Assembly (NCBI GenBank): GCA_023460085.1
Contig: JAEWRI010000029.1
Location: 1-46,523, forward strand
Length of the DNA: 46,523 nt
Direction of reading: 5' to 3'
Source: Bacillota bacterium
Lineage (GTDB): Bacteria > Bacillota > Clostridia > Christensenellales > SZUA-584
Numbering within the stretch: position 1 is the first letter of the stretch; every line of letters starts with the position of its first letter. This document shows positions 27,166 through 34,585 of the stretch, piece by piece. A model generated the notes under the pieces. That model had not been told where the DNA came from. It did no database searches and saw only the letters and a program-made list of their open reading frames with translations. Both the position numbers and the translations under genes were made by a program.

Positions 27166-27726
27166 CTAGCCGTATCCCGCCTCTTCCATGCTGTATGTCG
27201 CTGTCATCAGCTCCTTGAACATCTTCCGTGCCCGGAAGAGTTTGACCTTCACATTGGGCTCATTCAACCCGGTGATCGATGCAATCTCCTTCACCGGATG
27301 ATCCTCCATATAATACAATGTCAGCAGCAATGCATCTCCCTTTGGCATCCGCTCCAGGACATCGGCCACCACCTCCCTGCGTTCTCTCTCCACCAGTACG
27401 GCATCTGCTCCCTGATCTGTCAGATCTGCCGCACACTCGATCTCTGTCTCATTCATACCCGTCCAGATGCGGTTTTTGGAATGAGTCACCGCCGTGTTGT
27501 AGACGATGCGGTAGAGCCAGGTGGAGAACTTGCTCTCGGAACGGAAGGCGTGCAGGTTGCGGTAGGCTTTCACATAACTCTCCTGCACCACATCTTCCGC
27601 ATCCTGCATATTGCCACATATCCTGAAGGCGATGGTGATCGCCATATCTTGATAGGAGTCGACAAAATATGCGTACGCGGAAGTGTTGCCGGAAAGCACT
27701 TGCTGCACACGCTGACTCTCGTTCAT
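27166..27726 (-). CDS. ECF-type RNA polymerase sigma factor
   Basis: This 186-residue group 4 sigma factor directs RNA polymerase to a small set of promoters. Region 2 is visible in FRICGNMQDAEDVVQESYVKAYRNLHAF and FSTWLYRIVYNTAVTHSKN. Region 4 is visible in LLLTLYYMEDHPVKEIASITGLNEPNVKVKLFRARKMFKEL, a helix-turn-helix. It sits between two small membrane-protein genes on the same strand, with 9 bases to the upstream one. Its targets and signal are unknown; a second ECF factor lies about 3 kb away on the other strand. Confidence 0.92.
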   Translation of the reverse strand: MNESQRVQQVLSGNTSAYAYFVDSYQDMAITIAFRICGNMQDAEDVVQESYVKAYRNLHAFRSESKFSTWLYRIVYNTAVTHSKNRIWTGMNETEIECAADLTDQGADAVLVERERREVVADVLERMPKGDALLLTLYYMEDHPVKEIASITGLNEPNVKVKLFRARKMFKELMTATYSMEEAGYG

Positions 27727-27735
27727 CGCAACCGT

Positions 27736-28128
27736 TTATAGCTGATCCTGATCCTCCTGTTGCGGGACTAAAACCATCTTTCGTGTCACCAGGAAGTAGG
27801 CCAGATAACCAACCCCCAGGAAAAAGACCACGCTGGCACCGGTAACCCAGAATCCGTTCCCCTGTCCAATCACCAGATACTCGGAACAGAAGAATCCCAC
27901 GATGATGCCGATGCCCAATGCGATCAGCACGATGCCGTTGCGCAGTGATACATAACGATTGGGGGTACTCTTCTGTTTGGTTCTGTTGGGAGGGATGATG
28001 CCCTGTTCAATCAGTCCCATCCGTTCCCGGTGTTCGTTTCTGATGGCGTTGAAACCAAGCACCAGTCCGGTCGCGATGGGTAATCCTACTGCACATAGGA
28101 TGGCTACAATTGGTATTAACATTTCCAT
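27736..28128 (-). CDS. small membrane protein, DUF6249-like
   Basis: This 130-residue protein has three hydrophobic helices (MLIPIVAILCAVGLPIATGLVL, IVLIALGIGIIVGFF, VTGASVVFFLGVGYLAYFLV) and a cytoplasmic loop NEHRERMGLIEQGIIPPN. That loop resembles DUF6249 proteins, which in Bacteroidota commonly accompany ECF sigma genes. It is the first gene of the leftward sigma cluster. Its function is unknown; a link to sigma-factor signalling at the membrane is inferred from gene order. Confidence 0.7.
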   Translation of the reverse strand: MEMLIPIVAILCAVGLPIATGLVLGFNAIRNEHRERMGLIEQGIIPPNRTKQKSTPNRYVSLRNGIVLIALGIGIIVGFFCSEYLVIGQGNGFWVTGASVVFFLGVGYLAYFLVTRKMVLVPQQEDQDQL

Positions 28129-28198
28129 ATTCGCATGTTTTTAAAAAGTGAATCATTCTGTTTACATGCATAGGACACACGTCAAACTCATTCGGTTA

Positions 28199-28206
28199 CA
28201 AAAATA
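28199..28206 (-). promoter_or_regulatory. -7 box of the leftward sigma cluster
   Basis: The minus strand reads TATTTTTG, matching TAnnTTTG. The leader would be about 65 bases. No clear -33 element is seen. Confidence 0.45.
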
Positions 28207-28292
28207 GGAAACTATTTTATCTCTCGAGCGATAAGTTGTCGACAATGATCATTTTTTAAGATTTCCGACACCGAGAAATCTGCGAAATTGAC

Positions 28293-28300
28293 TTACTTTG
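28293..28300 (+). promoter_or_regulatory. -7-like box of the radical-SAM gene pair
   Basis: TTACTTTG is a one-base variant of TAnnTTTG; the same variant occurs upstream of mscL. It lies about 50 bases before the ATG at 28351 and inside the longer open frame, so it favours the later start. Confidence 0.4.
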
Positions 28301-28350
28301 CAGGTGTCAATGTGTCACAATGCCTGCCGGAATCACCGAACCCTAAAGCG

Positions 28351-29613
28351 ATGAACGAGAAGATACTGGAGAAGCTGAACATCCTGGCCGATGCCGCCAA
28401 GTACGATGTCTCCTGTGCGTCGAGCGGCACCACGCGTGCTGCCACCAAGGGAGGGATCGGCACGGCAACAGGGTGGGGCATCTGCCACAGCTTCACCCCC
28501 GACGGGCGTTGCATCTCCCTTTTCAAGATCCTGCTCACCAACCACTGCATTTACGATTGTGCCTACTGCTCCAACCGACGCAGCAATGATGTGAAGCGCA
28601 CCGCCTTCACGCCACAGGAGTTAGCGGAACTCACCATCGCCTTTTACCAGCGCAACTACATTGAGGGTCTCTTTCTTAGCTCGGGGGTGATGCGCAACCC
28701 CGACTACACGATGGAGCAGATGTTGCGCGTGGTGAAGCTGCTGCGGGATCAGTATCGTTTCAACGGTTACATCCACATGAAAGCCATCCCCGGTGCAAGC
28801 GACGAGCTGATAGCACAGGCGGGACGGTACGCCGACCGCATGAGCGTCAACCTGGAGATACCCTCTGAGGAGAACCTGAAGCTGCTGGCTCCGGAGAAGA
28901 ACTACAGTGATGTTTTCGCACCCATGCGTTTCATCCAGCAGGGGATGCTGGAGAGCGCCGAAGAGCGGAGGAAATACCGCAACGCACCCCGTTTTGTACC
29001 GGCAGGCCAGAGCACCCAGCTGATCATAGGGGCCACGCCCGACAACGACCGCCAGATACTCACACTCGCCTCCGCGCTCTACCGGCGTCCCTCCTTCAAG
29101 CGGGTCTACTACTCGGGTTACATCCCTGTAAACAGGGGCGACAATCGTCTGCCGGCACTGGCCGCCCCACCACTTGTGCGTGAGAACAGGCTCTATCAGG
29201 CGGACTGGCTGATGCGATTCTATGAGTTCAGCGCCTCTGAGATTGTGGATGAGTCACATCCCGACCTGGATCTCGATGTGGACCCCAAGATGGGATGGGC
29301 ATTGCGCCATCCCGAGTTCTTCCCGGTTGATGTCAACACCGCTCCCTACGAGATGATTCTCCGTGTGCCGGGCATCGGGGTGAAATCGGCCAAGATGATC
29401 GTGGTCTCACGGCGTTATGGACGGCTGGGCAGCTCACAGCTGAAGAAGATAGGGGTGGTGATGAAACGGGCACAGTATTTCATCCTCTGCCGCGAGCTGC
29501 CGATGCAGACGGTGAACGAGCTCACACCCCAGTATGTGCGCCGGCAGGTGACACAATCGCAGAAAAAACAGGCTGCCGCATTGTTGCAGTACGCCATAGA
29601 GTGGGGGGAGTGA
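28351..29613 (+). CDS. putative DNA modification/repair radical SAM protein (TIGR03916-like)
   Basis: This 420-residue radical-SAM enzyme carries its 4Fe-4S motif CxxxCxxC at about residues 66-73 (NHCIYDCAYCSNRR). A conserved N-terminal region reads LADAAKYDVSCASSGTTR. The body fits a partial TIM barrel (GLFLSSGVMRNPDYTMEQM, YIHMKAIPG). Near the C-terminus a helix-hairpin-helix element VPGIGVKSAKMIV (about 339-352) suggests contact with DNA. Together these match the family named putative DNA modification/repair radical SAM protein; its reaction is not established. The next gene, starting 4 bases after the stop, is its usual partner. The start is the ATG at 28351, where family similarity begins. 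Confidence 0.9.
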   Translation: MNEKILEKLNILADAAKYDVSCASSGTTRAATKGGIGTATGWGICHSFTPDGRCISLFKILLTNHCIYDCAYCSNRRSNDVKRTAFTPQELAELTIAFYQRNYIEGLFLSSGVMRNPDYTMEQMLRVVKLLRDQYRFNGYIHMKAIPGASDELIAQAGRYADRMSVNLEIPSEENLKLLAPEKNYSDVFAPMRFIQQGMLESAEERRKYRNAPRFVPAGQSTQLIIGATPDNDRQILTLASALYRRPSFKRVYYSGYIPVNRGDNRLPALAAPPLVRENRLYQADWLMRFYEFSASEIVDESHPDLDLDVDPKMGWALRHPEFFPVDVNTAPYEMILRVPGIGVKSAKMIVVSRRYGRLGSSQLKKIGVVMKRAQYFILCRELPMQTVNELTPQYVRRQVTQSQKKQAAALLQYAIEWGE

Positions 29614-29617
29614 AACG

Positions 29618-30385
29618 ATGATCCTGTTCCTCTATGACAAAACATTTGAAGGGTTGCTCTCCTGCATCTTCTTTGCTTATGCCCGGAGGCGTAACCCCGA
29701 TGTAATACTCTCGGAAAGTGATCAGCAGCCGCTCTTCACCGATGAGCGGTATGTGGTGATTACCGAAAAGGAGCAGGCGGAAAGGGTATGGAGCAGCCTG
29801 GAGAAGAAGCTGTCGAAGAGTGCCCGCAGGATGATGATGAACGTCTGGATCTCCGGTCTGCCGGAAACCGAGATGCTGCTCTTTCGGTACATGCGTAAGA
29901 ACATTGATCACCCACACGGGGTGGAACTGAACTTCGGAGACAACGATGTGTTGCGGGTAAAGGAGATTGCACAACAGGTCTCTCGCGAGGCAGAACGCCT
30001 TGTGCAATTTGTACGGTTCCAGGAGACCGCCGATGGAATCTGGTTTGCTCCCATTGCACCCCGTTACAACCTGCTTCCGGTAGTGGAAAAGCATTTCCGC
30101 AACCGCTACGCCACGCAACCCTGGATCCTCTACGATACCACACGCAATCAGGGCCTTTATTGGGACACCCATGCTCTACTGGAAGTCTCTTTCTCGCCTG
30201 CCGACCTGGCAGCGCTGCGACTGGGACAACTGGAGGATGAAAAACAGTCGGATGAGGAACAGATCTTCCAGCGGTTATGGAAGGAGTATTTCCGCAGCAT
30301 CACCATCCGGGAGCGGCTCAACCCCAGGCTACTGCGTCAGCATATGCCAAAAAAGTATTGGAAGTATCTCACCGAGCTGCAATAA
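29618..30385 (+). CDS. TIGR03915-family partner of the radical SAM protein (DUF4130)
   Basis: This 255-residue protein is annotated in relatives as a probable DNA metabolism or repair protein found next to the TIGR03916 radical-SAM enzyme. The start ILFLYDKTFEGLLSCIFFAY is characteristic, as are the central KKLSKSARRMMMNVW and QQVSREAERLVQFVRF, and the end of the C-terminal half NPRLLRQHMPKKYWKYLTEL. Some members resemble the uracil-DNA glycosylase fold, but no catalytic motif is plain to me here. The 4-base gap to the radical-SAM gene implies coupled translation. Its exact reaction and substrate are unknown. Confidence 0.88.
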   Translation: MILFLYDKTFEGLLSCIFFAYARRRNPDVILSESDQQPLFTDERYVVITEKEQAERVWSSLEKKLSKSARRMMMNVWISGLPETEMLLFRYMRKNIDHPHGVELNFGDNDVLRVKEIAQQVSREAERLVQFVRFQETADGIWFAPIAPRYNLLPVVEKHFRNRYATQPWILYDTTRNQGLYWDTHALLEVSFSPADLAALRLGQLEDEKQSDEEQIFQRLWKEYFRSITIRERLNPRLLRQHMPKKYWKYLTELQ

Positions 30386-30474
30386 TCTGCTCTTACTTTT
30401 CATCCATCTCATGTTCGCGTTCAAAAAAAACAGATTCCGATGATATGTTTTATGGTTGTCTCCCGTCTTAGTCA

Positions 30475-30999
30475 ATGAGTATGAATATTGCCGAATTCAA
30501 GAGTCTACTGGTCACGCTAAGGCCTTCATTGCTGACTGTTGCCCGAAAAATCACCGGGAACAGTGATGATGCGGAGGATGTGGTACAGGATGTATGCCTG
30601 AAGATCTGGCATCAGCGTGACCGTTTCGGACAATTCAATAACGTGAGGGCTTACAGCATGACCATGGTGAAGAATCTCAGTATAGACAGGATGAGATGCC
30701 ACCGCGCAACGGTGGGAGAGATTACTTTGCTCAATCTCCAGAGTGGTGAATGGTTGCCTGATTCCATCCTGGAAGAGAAGGAGGAGAGTGAGGCCATTCG
30801 CCTTATGATTGGCATGTTACCACCGTTGCAACAGCGCATACTGCAGATGAAAGATATGGAAGGGCTTGAAACAGAAGAGATCACCCATATCACCGGTATT
30901 ACCGCAGAAGCGGTGCGCAACAATCTTTCACGTGCACGCAAACGGATGCGGGAACTCTATCGAATATATAACAACAAGTTAGGGAGAACAGCGACATGA
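30475..30999 (+). CDS. RNA polymerase sigma-70 factor, ECF type
   Basis: This 174-residue protein has region 2 in LTVARKITGNSDDAEDVVQDVCLKIWHQRDRF and YSMTMVKNLSIDRMR. Region 4 is in LPPLQQRILQMKDMEGLETEEITHITGITAEAVRNNLSRARKRM. The anti-sigma-like gene overlaps its stop by four bases, so the two are translationally coupled. A weak -7-like TATGTTTT lies about 25 bases before the start. This plus-strand factor heads a module of envelope proteins, so an envelope-stress or gut-type ECF circuit is a reasonable guess. Confidence 0.9.
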   Translation: MSMNIAEFKSLLVTLRPSLLTVARKITGNSDDAEDVVQDVCLKIWHQRDRFGQFNNVRAYSMTMVKNLSIDRMRCHRATVGEITLLNLQSGEWLPDSILEEKEESEAIRLMIGMLPPLQQRILQMKDMEGLETEEITHITGITAEAVRNNLSRARKRMRELYRIYNNKLGRTAT

Positions 31000-31442
31000 A
31001 AACCGATATAGATCATTTGTTGGCGAGATATTTTGACGGATTGACCACTTCCTCGGAAGAGAAGATGATCCGGCAATACTTCTCACAACCCAATCCGGAT
31101 GAGCATCTGAAAGAATATCTGCCTCTTTTCCGGTACATTGAGAATGAATCGGAAGCGTTGGCAATGCTTAAGGAGGTTGGCTCTGAGTGCAAAACCGCCC
31201 TTCCGCTCAAGCACGCTTCCAGCAGATACTGGCTCGTGGCCGCTGTAGCCGCCAGCCTCCTGGTTGCGTTTTTATGGCTGAGCCCCGACAAGCAATCTTC
31301 ATTGATGGAAAACTACGTATGGGTTGATGGCAAACGCATCACCGATCCCATCACTGTGAGAGAATATGTGGAATTGGCCTTCGAAAGGGTTCAGCCGGAT
31401 GGCAACCTCATTGAAGATCAGATTCGATTTGTACTGGAATAA
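30996..31442 (+). CDS. anti-sigma-like single-pass membrane protein
   Basis: This 148-residue protein has an N-terminal cytoplasmic part (DHLLARYFDGLTTSSEEKMIRQYFSQ) resembling the start of FecR-type and other Bacteroidota anti-sigma proteins. One hydrophobic helix follows (YWLVAAVAASLLVAFLWLS), then about 60 periplasmic residues (WVDGKRITDPITVREYVELAF). It overlaps the sigma gene by the tetranucleotide ATGA, a strong sign of paired function. The periplasmic part is much shorter than in FecR proteins. A sequestering role is inferred. Confidence 0.75.
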   Translation: MKTDIDHLLARYFDGLTTSSEEKMIRQYFSQPNPDEHLKEYLPLFRYIENESEALAMLKEVGSECKTALPLKHASSRYWLVAAVAASLLVAFLWLSPDKQSSLMENYVWVDGKRITDPITVREYVELAFERVQPDGNLIEDQIRFVLE

Positions 31443-31486
31443 CCAATGAGCGCCATCCTCGTTATCAAGAAAAAAAAGCTTTCGCA

Positions 31487-31948
31487 ATGAGAACAACAAT
31501 GAAACATCCCCGACTGATCCTCCTGCTTCTGCTGTTATTGTCTGTTTCTGTCACCACGCTGCAAGCGCAGGAAGAGCTGAAGATTCACCATTTCTTCGAG
31601 AAATACGGAAAGCAGAAAGGATCCATCATGACGGTGTTCAGGGGGGAGTCACTCAGAAGTTACAGGTTACAAACCTATCGTAGCATCACGGTCCGCTACA
31701 ACAAAGCGATGCTCGATGAGATACAGCAGTCGCTGGAATCGGATAAACATCAGGCGCGCGAGATCAAGGAGGTGATCAATGATGGAATCATTACATCGGG
31801 ATACTACCAGCTGCCTGAAGAAGCGATCCGGATCAACCGTTATATCTTGTTCAAAATCGGGGATGATGGCACCCTCACCCTCATCTATATGGAGGGAGGT
31901 GCCGATTCAGAGGAACTGATTCGAAATATGTTTCTCGGGCGTAAATAG
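31487..31948 (+). CDS. small exported protein of unknown function (DUF6108-like)
   Basis: This 153-residue protein has a long signal peptide (LILLLLLLLSVSVTTLQAQ) and a short soluble domain. The segments KKYGKQKGSIMTVFRGESL-like start and YRLQTYRSITVRYNKAM recall Bacteroidales proteins of the DUF6108 type; I am not certain of that family. It is the third gene in the rightward sigma cluster, 44 bases after the anti-sigma gene. It is probably periplasmic. Nothing points to an enzyme. Two early Met codons (31487 and 31499) are possible starts. Confidence 0.65.
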   Translation: MRTTMKHPRLILLLLLLLSVSVTTLQAQEELKIHHFFEKYGKQKGSIMTVFRGESLRSYRLQTYRSITVRYNKAMLDEIQQSLESDKHQAREIKEVINDGIITSGYYQLPEEAIRINRYILFKIGDDGTLTLIYMEGGADSEELIRNMFLGRK

Positions 31949-32027
31949 CCTACCTGTCGACTCCTTGTCTCAACACAATGCAGTCAACATGCAATCATAA
32001 AATGGATGAATCATAAAAAACAATCAC

Positions 32028-32945
32028 ATGATGAGAAAAATTACCGCTCTCCTTTTCTTTCTTTTAATGGCCCTTTGTCTCACAGCGGCCCCCTTGCTTC
32101 CTACCGACACCACGATTCTTTACAACAACCGGAAGGTAGTGATCATGGATCATGATGACCAACTGGACATTGAGGTTTACCATCTCGATGCACCGGGTGA
32201 CTCTGTGGGGATGAAAAAGATCTACGAAGCTGTATATTCCGATGAGAGGAATATTGAACGGCGTTATGAAACAGGATTTGAGATTCTGGTTCCGGAGATT
32301 TTCAGACCGGGACGCAAACAGGATGAAAAGCGTTCGCAATGGTCCGGATTTGGGCTGGGCTATGCAAATCTGCCGGAGGGTTCCGACTTCGAAGGAGAGT
32401 TGGCATCAGCGATAAGAATCAGTCGATCGAGACAGTTCAACATCAACTTGGTGGAAGGATCCTGGACAATGGGCAATGGCATCTTTAGCGGAATTACAGG
32501 GATGGGTATACAGTTTAACTCAATCCATCTGCAACGAAACAAGGCCATTGAAGTCTCGGACTACCACACCGTCATCACCACCGTTGATCCGGGGAGTGAG
32601 TACCACAAGTCACGCCTGCATTACACCTATCTCACCTTCCCGCTCCTTGTACAAGCCAGCTGGGATTTAGGTTTGCAATCGTTCTTCTTCATCAATGCGG
32701 GCGTAGTGCTGAAGGTAAAGACAGCATCCTCTTCCAAAGTGTGGGTTGACAACGAGAGGGGGAAGGAAGAGATGATGAAGATGCCTGGCGACCTAAATAT
32801 TCGTCCCATCACGTTCGATCTGTTGGCACAGGCAGGCATAAACAAGATGGGTTTTTTTGCATCTTATTCCCCGTTGGGTCTTTTCAACAGTCATAGAGGA
32901 CCCAAGGGCAATCAGGCTACTATTGGCCTACAACTGTACTTTTGA
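32028..32945 (+). CDS. exported beta-barrel-like protein
   Basis: This 305-residue protein has a signal peptide (ITALLFFLLMALCLTAAP) and a later half of alternating strands (WSGFGLGYANLPEGSDF, HYTYLTFPLLVQASWDLG, SSFFFINAGVVLKVK-like), ending in QLYF as many outer-membrane barrels do. It is the last gene of the rightward sigma cluster and is followed by a strong terminator. An outer-membrane location is inferred. I do not recognise a specific family. It may be the target or effector of the sigma/anti-sigma pair. Confidence 0.65.
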   Translation: MMRKITALLFFLLMALCLTAAPLLPTDTTILYNNRKVVIMDHDDQLDIEVYHLDAPGDSVGMKKIYEAVYSDERNIERRYETGFEILVPEIFRPGRKQDEKRSQWSGFGLGYANLPEGSDFEGELASAIRISRSRQFNINLVEGSWTMGNGIFSGITGMGIQFNSIHLQRNKAIEVSDYHTVITTVDPGSEYHKSRLHYTYLTFPLLVQASWDLGLQSFFFINAGVVLKVKTASSSKVWVDNERGKEEMMKMPGDLNIRPITFDLLAQAGINKMGFFASYSPLGLFNSHRGPKGNQATIGLQLYF

Positions 32946-32972
32946 TTTCTTGGAACTCAATTGAAATCAGAT

Positions 32973-33008
32973 AAAAAAACGGGTTGCGTCGGATGCAGCC
33001 CGTTTTTT
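32973..33008. terminator. bidirectional terminator between beta-barrel gene and mscL
   Basis: An 8-bp stem (32980-32987 with 32995-33002, one G-U on the plus strand) is flanked by seven A on the left and six T on the right. It can stop transcripts from both converging genes, though pairing is better in the plus orientation. Confidence 0.85.
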
Positions 33009-33027
33009 ACCCCGACAGAGAACCGCA

Positions 33028-33450
33028 TCAATCTTTTTTCAACAGATCGCGGATCTCTGTCAACAGCGTTTCTTCTTTTGTCGGTGCAGGTGGTGCTTCC
33101 GGAGCAGGAGCTTCCTCCTTCTTCCGCTTCATGCTGTTCATTGCCTTGATGACGAAGAAGATGGATACACCGATGATCAGGAAGTCAATGACAGACTGGA
33201 TGAAGGCACCGTAGTTCCAGGTGATAGCCGGCGTGAGGATCTCTTCACCCTGCAATACCGCCTCTTTCAGTACCACTTTCAGTTCAGTGAACTTGCTGTC
33301 ACCCACAGCCATGGCGATGGGAGGCATCAGGATGTCGTTCACGAAAGAGGTGACAATCTTGCCGAAGGCGCCTCCGATTACAATACCCACGGCCATGTCC
33401 ACGACGCTGCCGCGCATGAGAAATTCTTTCAGTTCAGTTTTCAATGACAT
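33028..33450 (-). CDS. mscL: large-conductance mechanosensitive channel
   Basis: This 140-residue inner-membrane channel opens under membrane tension to release solutes during osmotic downshock. The N-terminal EFLMRGSVVDMAVGIVIGGAFG with the first membrane helix is the family signature. The second helix is FLIIGVSIFFVIKAMN, followed by a basic KRKK and a C-terminal helical bundle (EETLLTEIRDLLKK). A Pro/Ala-rich linker precedes that bundle. The ATG at 33450 matches the family start; the longer open frame adds a non-homologous N-terminus. A variant -7 box lies at 33493-33500. Confidence 0.96.
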   Translation of the reverse strand: MSLKTELKEFLMRGSVVDMAVGIVIGGAFGKIVTSFVNDILMPPIAMAVGDSKFTELKVVLKEAVLQGEEILTPAITWNYGAFIQSVIDFLIIGVSIFFVIKAMNSMKRKKEEAPAPEAPPAPTKEETLLTEIRDLLKKD

Positions 33451-33492
33451 ACTACTTCTTGATTTAAAAGGTTCATACACTACTTCCTTTTG

Positions 33493-33500
33493 CAAAGTAA
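33493..33500 (-). promoter_or_regulatory. -7-like box of mscL
   Basis: The minus strand reads TTACTTTG, a one-base variant of TAnnTTTG. The transcript would start about 37 bases before the ATG at 33450. Confidence 0.4.
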
Positions 33501-33546
33501 AACAAAAAAATGAGATAAAGCCCACTTTCTGACAAATGTACCCCGA

Positions 33547-34449
33547 TCAGCAGAATAACTCCGCAAGCATGCAACGTGCTGAGCCCCCACCGTTTGTCTC
33601 TATGGTCCGCAGGTCGGAGGAGAGGATGCGGGTGAAGGTGGTGATTGTCCTCTCCTGTTCTGGTGTGAGCGCATTGCGTGCCGAAGTCGACATCACCATC
33701 AGGGGCTGTCCGCTTCGGTTCTTGATCTCCAACATGTTTCCGGCAAAGTGTTTGACCTGGTCGAGGGTGATCTCCACGATGATCTTTCCCGAGGCTGTCA
33801 GTCGTGACACCACCTTGTGACGTTCCGCTTCGTCGCGGATCGCCTCCAGGCAGATCACCGCCACCTGTCGCCCCACCTCCATCATCACATTGGTATGGTA
33901 GATGGCGTTTCCCTTGGCATCGACAGCGTCGAAGAGTACTGCATCGTAATTCATCCGGGAACAGAATTCCTGCAGCACCTCCTCTGAAGTGCGGGGTGAG
34001 CGGCAGCAGTAGGCAACCTCTCTGTCGCGGTCTAGGATCATGCTGCCTGTACCCTCTAAAAACTCACCCTTCTCTTCCCAGTGCGTGAGATCCACCACCT
34101 TGCGGTGGTTCATCTTCCTGCGCAGTAGGTCCATCACCTCTCGTTTTCTTTCCTGGCGTCGGTTTGATGCAAACATGGGGTAGAGCACCAGCTCTCCGGT
34201 GATGTGTGAGGTGAACCAGTTGTTTGGGAAGAGGGAGTCGGGTGTCCAGGGCTCCGGACTGTCCTGCACCACCGTCAGGTCCACGTCGTTGGCATCCAAT
34301 AACCGGACAAAGGTGTCGAACTCCTCCAGCGCCTTTTCCGATACCGACTCGGAACCGGAGGAGTGTTGAAAATAGTTGTTCCGCGCAGTCTCCTCGTTGA
34401 AGGCAAAACGGGCGGGACGCACCATGAGTAGTTTTGAAGTTGTTTGCAT
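33547..34449 (-). CDS. ctlX: citrulline utilization hydrolase CtlX (guanidino-group-modifying family)
   Basis: This 300-residue enzyme belongs to the arginine deiminase-like superfamily. The N-terminal MVRPARFAFNEETARNNYFQ pattern is the CtlX signature. The catalytic Cys is near residue 293 in NGGGSARCM, and an active-site His is expected around NAIYHTNVMM. It is annotated in relatives as a citrulline-degrading hydrolase producing ornithine; the assignment rests on family likeness. It lies 136 bases downstream of rocD on the same strand, so the pair could turn citrulline into ornithine and then glutamate semialdehyde. The ATG at 34449 fits the family N-terminus. Confidence 0.88.
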   Translation of the reverse strand: MQTTSKLLMVRPARFAFNEETARNNYFQHSSGSESVSEKALEEFDTFVRLLDANDVDLTVVQDSPEPWTPDSLFPNNWFTSHITGELVLYPMFASNRRQERKREVMDLLRRKMNHRKVVDLTHWEEKGEFLEGTGSMILDRDREVAYCCRSPRTSEEVLQEFCSRMNYDAVLFDAVDAKGNAIYHTNVMMEVGRQVAVICLEAIRDEAERHKVVSRLTASGKIIVEITLDQVKHFAGNMLEIKNRSGQPLMVMSTSARNALTPEQERTITTFTRILSSDLRTIETNGGGSARCMLAELFC

Positions 34450-34585
34450 TGTTTTAGCGATAAGCTGTTGGCAATAAGCACACACGTTTTCGTTCAGTGT
34501 TTCCGTTTATGATTCCTGATTCATCATGTTCGTTTTATTCTGCTTTATTACCGAACCCTAAACGATGAACGATGAACCGAATCAT

